The notes beneath the pieces are model-generated. The model was not told where the DNA came from. It made no database searches and was given only the letters and a program-made list of their open reading frames with translations. Both the position numbers and the translations under genes were made by a program. A stretch of DNA of 43,136 bases, from NCBI GenBank assembly GCA_017416765.1, contig JAFQBE010000023.1, positions 1 through 43,136 of the forward strand, read 5' to 3'. This document shows positions 13,645 through 23,512 of this stretch, piece after piece. The stretch is from Clostridia bacterium (GTDB taxonomy: Bacteria > Bacillota > Clostridia > Oscillospirales > Acutalibacteraceae). The stretch's first letter is position 1; every line of letters starts with the position of its first letter.

Positions 13645-16485
13645 TCAGCTTTTATTTATTTTCGGAACAATTATTCCAAGTCCTGCCCAAAGCAGCTGGC
13701 AAACGCAAATCTGCAAAGCGTTTACATTGAATGCGCCGCTGAACAGTACGATTATTGCAAGCAGCAGTAAACCTGCCGCGCTGCAGAAGGTCTGCTGTGT
13801 GGTGATAACGCCTGCCGCGCTGCAGAGTGAGCCTGCCGCGCTGACACAGTGAAGGAAGCCTTTTGCACTTCCGTTGTGTACAAGGGTTGCATCTGCCTTC
13901 GGCTGTACGGAATCGGCATAGCTTTTAAGCACGTCGCCTGCATTGGAGCTTACTATTTTAACAGAATTGAGCGGCAGCCCGAAACAGTTGGCAACATATT
14001 CTTCGGTAATGTTGGAATCCGTTGTACGGATAAGCAGGTTGATGCCGCTGTTTTCAATTTTGCGCAGATGTTCGGCAATGCGTTCATCTGTGCCGTAGCT
14101 TACAACGAACATTGCCGCAATCTTGCCTGCATCGGCAAGGTAAATAACGCGCCTGCCATCGTGTCTGTATTTTGCCTCGTCAACACTCATTGGGATTTCA
14201 ATGTTGTGGTTTTCAAGCAGTTTACGGTTTCCGACAAATACGCGTCTGCCTCTGACCCAGCCTGAAAGTCCGAGCCTGTCCTCATAAACCAGTTCTTCAA
14301 CATTCATCAGCAGCTCTTTTCTGCCCATGACAACCTCATTGAAAAGGCTGCTTATCGGACCGCCTGATGAAATAAGCATTGATGCGGCTGTGAGTATAGC
14401 ATCGTCCAGCCTTACACCGTAGAAGGTTTTCATGCCGTGTATGTTACAGCTGCTTGCAGGGAAAATATCTGCCGCATCAAGTGCGAGCGCGTTGGTTGAT
14501 TCGTATTCGAACGCACCGGCATAGCTTGTGATAATGCCGCCGTCTTCAACAGATTTTTTGTTTGCCTTATACAGCGGAAGGTTTGCCGAAATTATTGAGC
14601 ATGCGGGTGAACCTATGCACATTGCTCCGGCAAAAAGGCTTAAACCGCAAACTGCATTTTTAGTGGCTATGCCTGCGATAATTGCGATTATAGCACTTGC
14701 GCCCGAAATAATCGGAACAAGCTTTGCACAAAGGTCATCCGTTGCATCGCTTGCCATTGAGTAGGCAAGGAAGTTTGTTACAAAGTTGGTTTTGCCGCTG
14801 TAGCGTATATCGGCTTCACCCATAACAACATTTCTGCCTATTTTGTTGGCATCGCTCAGGTTGTCAATGGTGCGTACAGTATAAAGTCCGTCCTTTTGTG
14901 CTGCGGTAAGGAAGGCGAAGTTTTGCTGAATACGCTTGAAGGATATCCATTTACCGGTACAGCAGGCACAAAGCACAAGTGCTGCCGCTGATGCAAAGGA
15001 GGGAATTTCACCTGCTTTGTCAAATATGAGCAACAGTATTGCCTGAATTACAGCTGCTGTTGCCGCAAAAAATACGGGAGTTTGTGTGTTGGGCTTGCCC
15101 GAACCCTTTGTAAAGCAGGTTATGCCGCTTATGCATTGGGGTGCTGCCGCACATAAGCTGATAAGCAGGAACACAAGCGAAAGAACAGCGGTAATGCTGA
15201 AATCGGCTGAACCGCGGTTTACTGCAGCCGCTACGGCAGGAATGCCTGTTGTAATAAGTAACACAAGTGAACATACTGCGGTAATTATCATTCCGATAAG
15301 GCTTGTCAGCTTTTTGCGCGCAATAAAGTCGCTTACCTTTGCTCTGTCGGAAACCTTACGGTATTCGGTATCCTGCCTGTTAAGGCGGGTTCTTGTTTTT
15401 GTTACGGAAAAACGCTTTGGCTTTTCTTTAATCTGTTCGCTGATTTCTTCAAAGGTTTCTTCGTCTATACTCGGTGCTTCTTCTTCAACACCCTCAAGCT
15501 TAAAGGAATCAACCTTTTTACTGCGGTTTTTGCGCAGCTCGTCTTCAACCTTGCTTTCTTCAACATGAACCTCAGGTTCTTCGGGAACATTGAAGCCCGG
15601 AAGTATCATCTGCCCGTCATCATGCTGAAGCGCTCTGTCCTTTTCCTGCGCTACTATCGGTATGCTGCCTGTGCGGATAAAGGTCTTTTCTTCTGCCTTA
15701 ACATCATTTTTCAGCATATCTTCTGCAGAAAGAATTGCAGGTATCGCACGCAGGTCGCCCGTCTTTTCAAACATTTTCTGACCCGTGATAATGCCGGGAC
15801 GCTCAAAAACAGCAGTTTTTTCTTCAAGGTCGCCTACACGACGGGTCTTGCCGTCTGCGGAATCGTCTGAATCATCTTCATTTTCCGCAAGGTCAGGAAA
15901 AAACGAATTGATATCCGCATCAATATTTATATTACCGAATATCTTAAAGCTTTCCGGATTTTCCTCATCGTCTGTTTCGTCGACTTGCGCTTCTGTAACA
16001 GTGGGTGTGTAGACGAAATCGGGTTCTTCCGTATCGTCGGAATCCATAATTTCAAGCGGTGCAGGCTCTTCCTGTGCAGGGGGATTGAAAATTGTGCTGA
16101 AAAACGGCGAGGTTTCTTCGCTGTCGTTTTCGTCAATTATTTCTATAGGCTCGCTTGTGGGCGGCTGGTAGAATACAGGCACTTCAACCGTTTCTTCTGT
16201 GTCGTCTTCTTCAACCGCAATAAAGGCTTCTTCTGTTTCTTCAACAGGTTCAAGAACTTCTTCGGGTTCATATACTGTAACCGCAGGTTCTTCAAAAAGA
16301 GTTTCATCTTCCTGAATGATTTCAGGTTCAGCTGTAACGGCAACAGGCTCATACACCGTCTGCGGTTCTTCTTTTATATTTTCGGTCTGCTTTTCCTGCA
16401 TAGCCGGCTTTGAAGGCTGAGGGGAATAGCTGCCGCTTTTAATCTGCTCAAGCAGTTCATCCAATGTAAGGTTAGTCAAATCCAT
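13645..16485 (-). CDS. Degenerate P1B-ATPase-like membrane protein with long acidic tail
   Basis: A 946-aa protein. Residues 1-360 are low-complexity, very rich in Glu, Asp, Pro and Thr, and probably disordered. From about 392 there are paired hydrophobic segments (392-424, 428-457, 469-487, 495-513, 588-608, 610-637) and two near the C-terminus (about 895-940), the layout of a heavy-metal P-type ATPase. The region SPACSI (626-631) takes the place of the metal-site CPC motif. The phosphorylation loop reads ALALDAADI: Asp670 is where the DKTGT aspartate should be, but KTGT is gone. An N-domain-like VGNRKLLENHNIEIP (751-765) remains, while the GDGxND hinge is missing near 866-878. Ion pumping by the usual cycle therefore seems impossible; a scaffold or sensor role is an inference. 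It lies 48 bases after rlmB on the same strand. Confidence 0.75.
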   Translation of the reverse strand: MDLTNLTLDELLEQIKSGSYSPQPSKPAMQEKQTENIKEEPQTVYEPVAVTAEPEIIQEDETLFEEPAVTVYEPEEVLEPVEETEEAFIAVEEDDTEETVEVPVFYQPPTSEPIEIIDENDSEETSPFFSTIFNPPAQEEPAPLEIMDSDDTEEPDFVYTPTVTEAQVDETDDEENPESFKIFGNINIDADINSFFPDLAENEDDSDDSADGKTRRVGDLEEKTAVFERPGIITGQKMFEKTGDLRAIPAILSAEDMLKNDVKAEEKTFIRTGSIPIVAQEKDRALQHDDGQMILPGFNVPEEPEVHVEESKVEDELRKNRSKKVDSFKLEGVEEEAPSIDEETFEEISEQIKEKPKRFSVTKTRTRLNRQDTEYRKVSDRAKVSDFIARKKLTSLIGMIITAVCSLVLLITTGIPAVAAAVNRGSADFSITAVLSLVFLLISLCAAAPQCISGITCFTKGSGKPNTQTPVFFAATAAVIQAILLLIFDKAGEIPSFASAAALVLCACCTGKWISFKRIQQNFAFLTAAQKDGLYTVRTIDNLSDANKIGRNVVMGEADIRYSGKTNFVTNFLAYSMASDATDDLCAKLVPIISGASAIIAIIAGIATKNAVCGLSLFAGAMCIGSPACSIISANLPLYKANKKSVEDGGIITSYAGAFEYESTNALALDAADIFPASSCNIHGMKTFYGVRLDDAILTAASMLISSGGPISSLFNEVVMGRKELLMNVEELVYEDRLGLSGWVRGRRVFVGNRKLLENHNIEIPMSVDEAKYRHDGRRVIYLADAGKIAAMFVVSYGTDERIAEHLRKIENSGINLLIRTTDSNITEEYVANCFGLPLNSVKIVSSNAGDVLKSYADSVQPKADATLVHNGSAKGFLHCVSAAGSLCSAAGVITTQQTFCSAAGLLLLAIIVLFSGAFNVNALQICVCQLLWAGLGIIVPKINKS

Positions 16486-16533
16486 TCTTTGCGTTCAATC
16501 CTTCCGAAATGAAGTGATTTTGAAAATCGGCTG

Positions 16534-17271
16534 TTATCTCTGCCTTGAAACTTCAAACATAAGTATACCTGCGGCTACGGAGGCGTTAAGCGAGTTTACC
16601 TTGCCCTTCATGGGAAGGGACACAATGAAATCACACTTCTCTTTTACAAGTCTGCCGAGACCCTTGCCCTCTGATCCGATTACAAGGGCAACACCGCCGG
16701 TAAAATCGGTATCGCACCAGTTTTGTCCGTCCATATCTGCACCGTAAACCCATACACCTCGCTCTTTAAGCTCATCAAGCACTGCGGGCAGGTTGGGTAC
16801 ACGCGCTACAGGCACATACTCTATAGCACCTGCAGAGGTTTTGCCGACAATGTAGTTAAGTGACGCATTGCGGCGCTTGGGGATTATAACACCGTGCGCA
16901 CCTGCGGCATCGGCGCTTCTGATTATTGCGCCGAGATTATGCGGGTCCTCAACCTCATCGCATACAATGATGAACGGCTTTTCGCCTTTTGCTTCGGCGG
17001 CGGCAAAAATATCGTCAACATCGGCATATTCGTGCGCTGCGGCATATGCGGCGACACCCTGGTGGCTGCTGCCGCCGCACATAAAGTCAAGCTTTTTGCG
17101 GTCAACCTCTTTTACAACCACACCTTTTTCGCGGCATTCGGCTATGATTTTGCCTATGCTTCCTGTGCGGTCACCGCGGGCAACAAGCAGGGTATCTATT
17201 GCGCGCTCGCTTTTAAGCGCTTCGAAAACGGCATTTCTGCCGATGATAAGGTCATTGTTTCTTTCTTCCAT
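16534..17271 (-). CDS. rlmB: TrmH-family 23S rRNA 2'-O-methyltransferase (RlmB)
   Basis: SPOUT-class S-adenosylmethionine-dependent enzyme expected to methylate the 2'-OH of a 23S rRNA guanosine (G2251 in Escherichia coli). Seen: N-terminal substrate-binding domain (LIIGRNAVFEALKS at the start), then the three SPOUT motifs: DPHNLGAIIRSADAAGAHGVI, VALVIGSEGKGLGRLV, and VSLPMKGKVNSLNASVAAGILMFE in the knot. At 245 aa it is the usual size. It is upstream of the P-type ATPase-like gene on the same strand and divergent from spoIIE. Other TrmH-group targets are possible. Confidence 0.92.
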   Translation of the reverse strand: MEERNNDLIIGRNAVFEALKSERAIDTLLVARGDRTGSIGKIIAECREKGVVVKEVDRKKLDFMCGGSSHQGVAAYAAAHEYADVDDIFAAAEAKGEKPFIIVCDEVEDPHNLGAIIRSADAAGAHGVIIPKRRNASLNYIVGKTSAGAIEYVPVARVPNLPAVLDELKERGVWVYGADMDGQNWCDTDFTGGVALVIGSEGKGLGRLVKEKCDFIVSLPMKGKVNSLNASVAAGILMFEVSRQR

Positions 17272-17428
17272 AACGGGATAAACCTCTTAATGTAATTAAT
17301 ATCGATTTATTATACCATATATATTGTAAAAAACAAAGCTTTTTTCAAAAAAAGACACAATATAATGACATTTTTTTCGTAAATATATTGGTAGTATAAA
17401 AATACTTATGAGGAAGGGACAAGCTGTA

Positions 17429-19486
17429 ATGATAAAATCAGTCGATATAAAAAGAAGAGCGCCTGCAATTTCGTTTGAAAGGGAAAAAGCAATCGGCTTT
17501 GCTTTATCATTCTGTTCAGGCTTTATGTTGAGCTTGGCGCGGCTTTTCGGTGCGGCTTCACCCTTTGCGGCGGCTTTTGCCGCGGCTGTTCCGGGGACCT
17601 ATAGTCCGTTTGCCGCGGCGGGTGCGGTTTTTGGCTTTTTGGTAAGGCTTGACGGTGCGTGGAGCGCGCGCCAGCTGGCAGTTGTTACGGCTGTTACAGC
17701 GGTTAATTTTGTAACCGATAAATATACAAAGCTGCACAGACGTGCAATTCTTATTCCTCTGAATGCGGGTATATGTATGCTGCTTACGGGCTTAACCGTG
17801 CTTGCCGCACAGGGCTTTAATATTGATGCGGCTGTGGTTTATATTTGCGAAAGCGTTATTGCTGCCGCTTCTGCTGCATTCTTTAACGAGCTGTTTTTAT
17901 CTAAAAATCTGCTGATTAAAAGAGAACCGCTTTCTCAAAAGCAATTGACAGCCTTGCTTGTATGTGCATGCATATTTCTGATTTCACTTGAAAATATAGA
18001 GCTTTACAGTCTTTCACCGTTTCGTGCAGCAGCGGTGTTTTGTGTGCTGTGTGCTGCAAAATGGATTGGTGCTTCGGGTGCAGGTATCTGCGGCGGGGCA
18101 ATGGGCTTTGCCATGAGTATAGGCAGCAGTCTGCCCTTCCTCGGCAGTGCGTACACATTCGGCGGTATACTTGCAGGCTTGTTTGCACCTTTGGGAAGGT
18201 TTGCGCAAGCGCTTGCTTTTGCAGTCTGCAACGGTGTTGTTGTGCTGATGAATACAGGTGAACAAAATCTTTTGCCGCCGCTGTTTGAAACTCTGCTTGC
18301 GGTAACCGCCTTTGTAATGCTTCCGCAAAAGTTTTTTTCTTTCCTTTCCGTCTATTTTACGGGCAGACAGAAATTGCCCGAGTTTGAAACAATGAAAAGG
18401 GCTTTGCTTTTACGGCTCGACGGTGTTAGGGGCGGACTTGATGAGGTTGCCGATGCCGTGGACAGAATTGCAAAGCGGCTTGATGAAAATACGGAGCAAA
18501 AAAATAACGCACAGCACAGCGAGGTAAAACAGCTTGTGCGTGACCAATTTTCAGTGCTTGCAATGGCACTGGGCGATGTTTCACAGCTTGTGTGCGAGGA
18601 AACGCGGTTTGATACTTCTGCTGCGGCAAGAGTAGCCTGTGTGCTTGAAAGCTACGGAATAAGTCCCAAAGAAATAATCTGCAGTGAAACCTGCGGCATT
18701 TCGCGCATTGAAGTGCGCGCTGAAAAAATTAAAGGAAAGCTGAGCCGAAGCGCTCTGATTAACGATATGGAAACAGCATGCGGATATAAATTGAGCAGTC
18801 CCACTGTCAGGGAGGAAAAAAACGAAACCATGATGACCTTTGTAAAAAAGCCGCGGCTTAATCTGCGTATAGGTAAGGCGCAGTTTTCCGCAAACGACGG
18901 TACAATGTGCGGCGACAGCTGCGACCTTTTTCTGGATAAAAACGGCAATCAGATTATAGTTATAAGTGACGGTATGGGCACAGGACCGCACGCGGCGGTT
19001 GACGGTGCGGTTGCAGCATGGCTTTTCGGTAAGCTGTTGGTTGCGGGGCTGAATTTTGACAGCTCATTGCGCCTTGCAAACTCCGCGTTAATCGTAAAAT
19101 CCGAGGATGAATCGCTTGCGACCATTGATGCGGTTAAAATTGACCTGCATACGGGTACTGCCGAATTCTTTAAAGCGGGGGCAAGCAACAGCTTTCTGTG
19201 TAAAGGTAAAAAGGTTTACAGCTTTGGCAAACCGTCCATGCCTTTGGGAATATTGCGCGAAATTGAGTTCAATAAAGAAAAAACCACCCTTGATAAGGGG
19301 GATGTGCTGCTTATGATGTCAGACGGCGTGGGTACTGCCGCATATTCGCTTGTAGCTGAAGAACTGCGCAGTTTCAACAAAAAAGACCCCACAGCCTTGG
19401 CTGAAAGGGTCGTTGAAATTGCAAAATCCGGTAACAAGGGAAAGCATACCGATGATATAACAGCAATAGCAGTTATTGTCGGGTGA
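17429..19486 (+). CDS. spoIIE: Stage II sporulation protein E, PP2C phosphatase
   Basis: Membrane serine phosphatase that in spore formers dephosphorylates SpoIIAA to release the forespore sigma factor F, and acts at the polar septum. Seen: about ten hydrophobic segments in the first 300 residues, a central coiled region, then a C-terminal PP2C/SpoIIE domain with ISDGMGTGPHAAVDG, TAEFFKAGASNSFLCKG, LMMSDGVGTAA and KHTDDITAIAVI, which carry the metal-binding aspartates. I prefer the ATG at 17429 (685 aa) because AGGAAGG lies 11 bases before it; the ATG at 17408 has no such site. No clear Spo0A box was found upstream. Its end overlaps the convergent rsmA by 14 bases. Full length for the family is about 800 aa, so this is a somewhat short form. 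Confidence 0.93.
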   Translation: MIKSVDIKRRAPAISFEREKAIGFALSFCSGFMLSLARLFGAASPFAAAFAAAVPGTYSPFAAAGAVFGFLVRLDGAWSARQLAVVTAVTAVNFVTDKYTKLHRRAILIPLNAGICMLLTGLTVLAAQGFNIDAAVVYICESVIAAASAAFFNELFLSKNLLIKREPLSQKQLTALLVCACIFLISLENIELYSLSPFRAAAVFCVLCAAKWIGASGAGICGGAMGFAMSIGSSLPFLGSAYTFGGILAGLFAPLGRFAQALAFAVCNGVVVLMNTGEQNLLPPLFETLLAVTAFVMLPQKFFSFLSVYFTGRQKLPEFETMKRALLLRLDGVRGGLDEVADAVDRIAKRLDENTEQKNNAQHSEVKQLVRDQFSVLAMALGDVSQLVCEETRFDTSAAARVACVLESYGISPKEIICSETCGISRIEVRAEKIKGKLSRSALINDMETACGYKLSSPTVREEKNETMMTFVKKPRLNLRIGKAQFSANDGTMCGDSCDLFLDKNGNQIIVISDGMGTGPHAAVDGAVAAWLFGKLLVAGLNFDSSLRLANSALIVKSEDESLATIDAVKIDLHTGTAEFFKAGASNSFLCKGKKVYSFGKPSMPLGILREIEFNKEKTTLDKGDVLLMMSDGVGTAAYSLVAEELRSFNKKDPTALAERVVEIAKSGNKGKHTDDITAIAVIVG

Positions 19487-20339
19487 GTGCATAAATTTCA
19501 TTAGAAAGTACTGCTAATTCGTCGAGTGTAAAGCTCTCTGCCCTTACATTCTCTCCGTAGCCTGCATTGGCTATAGCTTCAAGCACAACGGGTTTAGGCA
19601 GTGACATACCCGCGCTTATGGAGTTCGAGGCGGTCTTTCTGCGTTGAGCAAATACTGCTTTTACCATTCTGAAAAACAGCTTTTCGTCCTTTAATTCGAC
19701 GGGAGGCTGTTTTCTTACATCAAGGCGGATTACGCTGCTGTCAACCTTGGGCGCAGGCATAAAAGAGCCGGCAGAAACATCGAATACCTTGTTGGCATTT
19801 GAATAGTAATCTACTGCTACGGTTACTGCACCTGCATCTCTGCTGCCGACTGCTGCACAAAGGCGCTGTGCCGCTTCCTTTTGCACCATAACAGTAAGGC
19901 TTTCTATATCAAGTCTGCTTTCAAGCAGGTACATAATTACAGGGGAAGTAATATAGTAGGGGAGGTTTGCGCAAACGGCAACCTTCATACCCGCAAATTC
20001 TTCTTCAATAAGCTTTTTAAGGTCGGTTTTAAGTACATCGGCATTTATTATTTTTACATTGTCAAAATCGCTTAAAGTTTCGTTGAGTACAGGCAGCAGC
20101 CTTGTATCAAGCTCAATTGATACTACCTTTTTTGCGCGTTTTGCAAGCTCTGCCGTCAACACACCGATACCGGGACCTACTTCAATAATTCCCGTGTTTT
20201 CGTCTGCACCGCAGGCTTCTGCCATTCTCGGACAGACGCTCGGGTTAATCAGAAAGTTCTGCCCCAGAGCTTTGGAAAAGGTGAATCCGTGGCGCGAAAG
20301 AATATCCTTTATAACCGATACATCTGATAAATTCTGCAT
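19473..20339 (-). CDS. rsmA: 16S rRNA dimethyladenosine transferase RsmA (KsgA)
   Basis: Dimethylates the two adjacent adenosines (A1518 and A1519) in the 3' end loop of 16S rRNA, a late check in small-subunit assembly. Seen: KALGQNFLINPSVC, SAM motif I EVGPGIGVLTAELAKRA, motif II VSIELDTRLLPVL, and the catalytic NLPYYITSPV, with a C-terminal KVDSSVIRL ... FAQRRKTASNSI. The ATG at 20339 has GGGAG before it and gives 288 aa, the normal size. An in-frame ATG at 20408 would add 23 residues without a ribosome-binding site and with poor similarity. Confidence 0.96.
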   Translation of the reverse strand: MQNLSDVSVIKDILSRHGFTFSKALGQNFLINPSVCPRMAEACGADENTGIIEVGPGIGVLTAELAKRAKKVVSIELDTRLLPVLNETLSDFDNVKIINADVLKTDLKKLIEEEFAGMKVAVCANLPYYITSPVIMYLLESRLDIESLTVMVQKEAAQRLCAAVGSRDAGAVTVAVDYYSNANKVFDVSAGSFMPAPKVDSSVIRLDVRKQPPVELKDEKLFFRMVKAVFAQRRKTASNSISAGMSLPKPVVLEAIANAGYGENVRAESFTLDELAVLSNEIYALTRQ

Positions 20340-20448
20340 AATGTACTCCCAAATTTTCTTTAAATTGTATTTACTTATTTGATATTTAGTTATATAATAA
20401 AATCTCAAAGAATATTATAATCTCAAAATGAAGTGAGGTAAAGCACTT

Positions 20449-21459
20449 ATGGCAATTCTTGTAACGGGCGGTGCCGGCTACATCGGCTCGCACACCTCTA
20501 TTGAGCTTATTAAAGAGGGCTATGATGTAATTATACTCGATAATTTCTATAACAGCAAGCCCGAAGCGTTAAACAGAATCAAAAAAATTTCAGGCGGCGA
20601 TTTCAAATTCTATGAATGCGATATCCGCGACAGGGCAGGGCTTGATAAAGTATTTGCCGAAAATGAAATTGAAGCTGTTATTCACTTTGCAGGCTTGAAA
20701 GCAGTCGGCGAAAGCTGCCGTATGCCGCTTGAGTATTACGAAAACAATATCGGCGGTACGGTGACCCTCTGCCAGGCTATGCGCGATGCAGGCTGTAAAA
20801 AAATTGTTTTCAGCTCCTCTGCAACAGTTTACGGCAGTAACAATCCTTCCCCCCTGCGCGAAGATATGCCTGCCGGCGGTACAACAAACCCCTACGGTAC
20901 AACAAAGCTTTATATTGAAACCGTTCTTTCCGACCTCTACAAGTCCGATAATGAATGGAGCGTTGTTATTCTTCGCTATTTCAACCCTATCGGTGCGCAC
21001 AAGTCAGGACTTATCGGTGAAGACCCCAACGGAATTCCCAACAACCTTATGCCCTATATCACTCAGGTTGCTATCGGCAAGCTTGACCACCTCGGCGTAT
21101 TCGGAAATGATTACCCCACACACGACGGTACGGGTGTGCGCGATTATATTCATGTTGTTGACCTTGCTATGGGTCACCTTTGCGCACTTAAAAAGGCTTG
21201 CTCAGGTACAGGCTGTAATATTTACAACCTCGGTACGGGCAACGGCTACAGCGTGCTTGATGTTGTTACGGCTTTTGAAAAAGCAAGCGGTGTTGAGATT
21301 AAATATGAAATCGGTCCGCGCCGTGACGGTGATATCGCAACCTGCTATTCCGATCCGTCAAAGGCAAAAGCAGAGCTTGGCTGGGAAGCAAAGTATGGTA
21401 TTGACGAAATGTGTGCCGACTCATGGAACTGGCAGAAAAACAATCCTCAGGGTTTATAA
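20449..21459 (+). CDS. galE: UDP-glucose 4-epimerase GalE
   Basis: Interconverts UDP-glucose and UDP-galactose using tightly bound NAD, feeding galactose use and surface-polymer synthesis. Seen: NAD loop GGAGYIG (7-13), catalytic Ser124 in FSSSATVYG, and Tyr149-xxx-Lys153 in NPYGTTK. The full 336 aa match the family. GAGGT precedes the ATG. It stands alone: rsmA is divergent upstream and a terminator follows. It could also act on N-acetylated sugars, which sequence alone does not exclude. Confidence 0.96.
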   Translation: MAILVTGGAGYIGSHTSIELIKEGYDVIILDNFYNSKPEALNRIKKISGGDFKFYECDIRDRAGLDKVFAENEIEAVIHFAGLKAVGESCRMPLEYYENNIGGTVTLCQAMRDAGCKKIVFSSSATVYGSNNPSPLREDMPAGGTTNPYGTTKLYIETVLSDLYKSDNEWSVVILRYFNPIGAHKSGLIGEDPNGIPNNLMPYITQVAIGKLDHLGVFGNDYPTHDGTGVRDYIHVVDLAMGHLCALKKACSGTGCNIYNLGTGNGYSVLDVVTAFEKASGVEIKYEIGPRRDGDIATCYSDPSKAKAELGWEAKYGIDEMCADSWNWQKNNPQGL

Positions 21460-21475
21460 TCATAATTCAATAAAT

Positions 21476-21518
21476 AACAGCAAGGTGAATTTTATCGGTT
21501 CACCTTGCTGTTTTCTTT
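21476..21518 (+). terminator. Terminator between galE and the LCAT-like gene
   Basis: Stem AACAGCAAGGTGAA / TTCACCTTGCTGTT with a 9-nt loop, followed by TTCTTTTA. Convergent genes on both sides probably share it. Confidence 0.88.
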
Positions 21519-23356
21519 TACTGTTTTATAACGCCTGCGTATTCGTTGGCATCAATCATTGTAATGCCGAAATCTGCTGTTTTTGCTTTGCCTAATAAGC
21601 CTGTTTTGTATTCAATGCTTACCGTTGCAAAGCTCATTTCAGATATATTTTTACCGCCAGGTGCAACAACCAGATCAAGCTGGGTGCTTTCACCCGGTGC
21701 GAGCTTAATGCTTTTTTCACCTGTTGCAAAACGCAGGTTATGGTAATCGGAGCTGATATTTTTGATATACAGCGTATCTTCCTTTGAAATGTTTGTAATT
21801 TTTGCATCACCCATGAACAGCCCTGTTTCATTGTTATATGCAAGGAAGCTGCTGTTGGTTGATGTGAAGGAAAACAGCAGCTTATCGTTGGGTGCCATGC
21901 TTTCCATAAACTGCGGGAATTCATATGAGGAATAGGCATCTTCAACGCCTTTTGTCATAAGCTGAGTCATTATGAAATCAAAAGAGCGTGTGTCCCATTC
22001 TGCCTGACCGTGTACATTGTTGACTATTACCCATGTTCTTTCGGGGTAGTAGGCTGTGGAAAGGTCAATTGTTCTGTCGGGTGAAATTGAATATACACCA
22101 CTTTTTGCCTGAACATAATTGTCTGCAAATTTCTGACCCAGGGGTGCGCAGGTTGCGCCGCTGGAATATTTGAGGTTAACAATGCCGTCGGAATTATCTT
22201 CATTGCCTATAATCATTTCTATGCCTGAGCCGCTCTTTATCGTAATCCTTACGCCGTTAGCTTCAGCCTTGTCAAAGGTTTCTCTGATGTTTGCCATGAA
22301 GCCGTAGTGCAGCTCGTTTGTTTTTGCTATAACCTGCGCGTTTTCGGTGGGGTCAAGCCAGTATTCCTGAAGCTCGGTCAGTCTGTTTGTGGGGAGCATA
22401 TCCCAGAAGGCTGTGCCGCAAAGTACACCGGGGAGAATAAGCTCGCGTCTGCCCCAATCAAAGGCAAAGTTTATAAAATCAACAGGAAGAATTGAAAGAA
22501 TGCCGCTTAAATCAAGCTCGGTATGCAGAATCTGCGAAAGCAGGGGAGCAAGCGGTTTTATATTAAGCGTAATATCCTCAATTCCGAAAACGCGTGAAAC
22601 AAGGTCTGTGCCTTCAAGTGCGGGTGTATCAAAGAAAATATTGTTAAGATAGCCGTCCTCGGCATATTTATAAAGGTATGCGCCTACAATCAGGCTGCCC
22701 TGGCTTATTGAATAAACATTTACCTTTTCTGCATTCGTAAGCTCAAGCACATCTTCAACATATTCTCTGAAGTCCTCTGCAACATCAACATGCGGTCTGC
22801 GCCAGTCATAGGTGAAGTTGAAAACCTTATCGTCGCCTATTATATCGCCTACACATTCCATATCAAGGAATTCTGAGCCGGTGTAGGGGACATAGGAAAG
22901 CATACCGCTGTCGGTAAAGGCTTTGAGTGATGTGTTCTCAGCACCTTCAATTATCGGCACAACATTTTCGTGCTTTGATGTACCGTCGGGGTTTAGGGAA
23001 ATCGAATCGACCAAATCAAGAACAAGCGGAGAAAGTGACGCCGCCAACGGGTCGGTATTGTCAAAAAGCAGAACCGAAACGATGCCCCAGAGTATACCGC
23101 CTATATTATCAAGCAGGTAGTCGAGTATACTGTCTATACTCGGCGGAAAAACGGGCTCCATTGTTCCGTCGGCTTGTTCAGCGGCAAGCGTTGTTGCACC
23201 AAAGCCCGAAACATAAATAACGGGCAGCATATCGTACTGCATATCTGCTTTGTCTGTTTGTGACGGCTCAACAGCTGATACGCTCAAAGGTGTTATAAGC
23301 ATAGTCAGCGCAATTAAAAAGGCCGTTGCTTTTAATAAAACTTTGTTCCTTTTCAT
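21518..23356 (-). CDS. Secreted LCAT/lipase-like alpha/beta hydrolase
   Basis: A 612-aa exported protein. It has a signal peptide (MKRNK then a hydrophobic core, likely cleaved after SVSA at 28) and a lecithin:cholesterol-acyltransferase-like hydrolase domain at about 42-330. Seen there: PVIYVSGFGATTL, a YDWRRP segment near 183-188, and the nucleophile elbow YSISQG with Ser218 followed by a helix. The remainder (about 350-612) includes a C-terminal beta-rich region (about 480-600) that may be an Ig-like module. It probably cleaves or transfers acyl groups on lipids at the cell surface or outside. AGAGGT precedes the ATG. It is divergent from another alpha/beta hydrolase gene. The exact substrate is unknown. 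Confidence 0.75.
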   Translation of the reverse strand: MKRNKVLLKATAFLIALTMLITPLSVSAVEPSQTDKADMQYDMLPVIYVSGFGATTLAAEQADGTMEPVFPPSIDSILDYLLDNIGGILWGIVSVLLFDNTDPLAASLSPLVLDLVDSISLNPDGTSKHENVVPIIEGAENTSLKAFTDSGMLSYVPYTGSEFLDMECVGDIIGDDKVFNFTYDWRRPHVDVAEDFREYVEDVLELTNAEKVNVYSISQGSLIVGAYLYKYAEDGYLNNIFFDTPALEGTDLVSRVFGIEDITLNIKPLAPLLSQILHTELDLSGILSILPVDFINFAFDWGRRELILPGVLCGTAFWDMLPTNRLTELQEYWLDPTENAQVIAKTNELHYGFMANIRETFDKAEANGVRITIKSGSGIEMIIGNEDNSDGIVNLKYSSGATCAPLGQKFADNYVQAKSGVYSISPDRTIDLSTAYYPERTWVIVNNVHGQAEWDTRSFDFIMTQLMTKGVEDAYSSYEFPQFMESMAPNDKLLFSFTSTNSSFLAYNNETGLFMGDAKITNISKEDTLYIKNISSDYHNLRFATGEKSIKLAPGESTQLDLVVAPGGKNISEMSFATVSIEYKTGLLGKAKTADFGITMIDANEYAGVIKQ

Positions 23357-23512
23357 TATAAAAACCTCTCTGTAATTTTTATATACAACATCATATTAAA
23401 ACATAAATCTTAATTTTCGTCAAGAAAATCTATTATTTACCTCTTATTGACTTAATTATATAAAAGGATTAAAATAGTAATGAAATTATTCTGCAAGGAG
23501 TTGCGAATAAGT

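Noticed and set aside
15086-15568. 160-codon plus-strand frame opposite the P-type ATPase-like gene
   Set aside because: Antisense shadow with no start signals and composition mirroring the sense protein.
17272-17428. Spo0A box or other sporulation control site before spoIIE
   Set aside because: I looked for TGTCGAA-like sites on both strands of this AT-rich gap and found none convincing.
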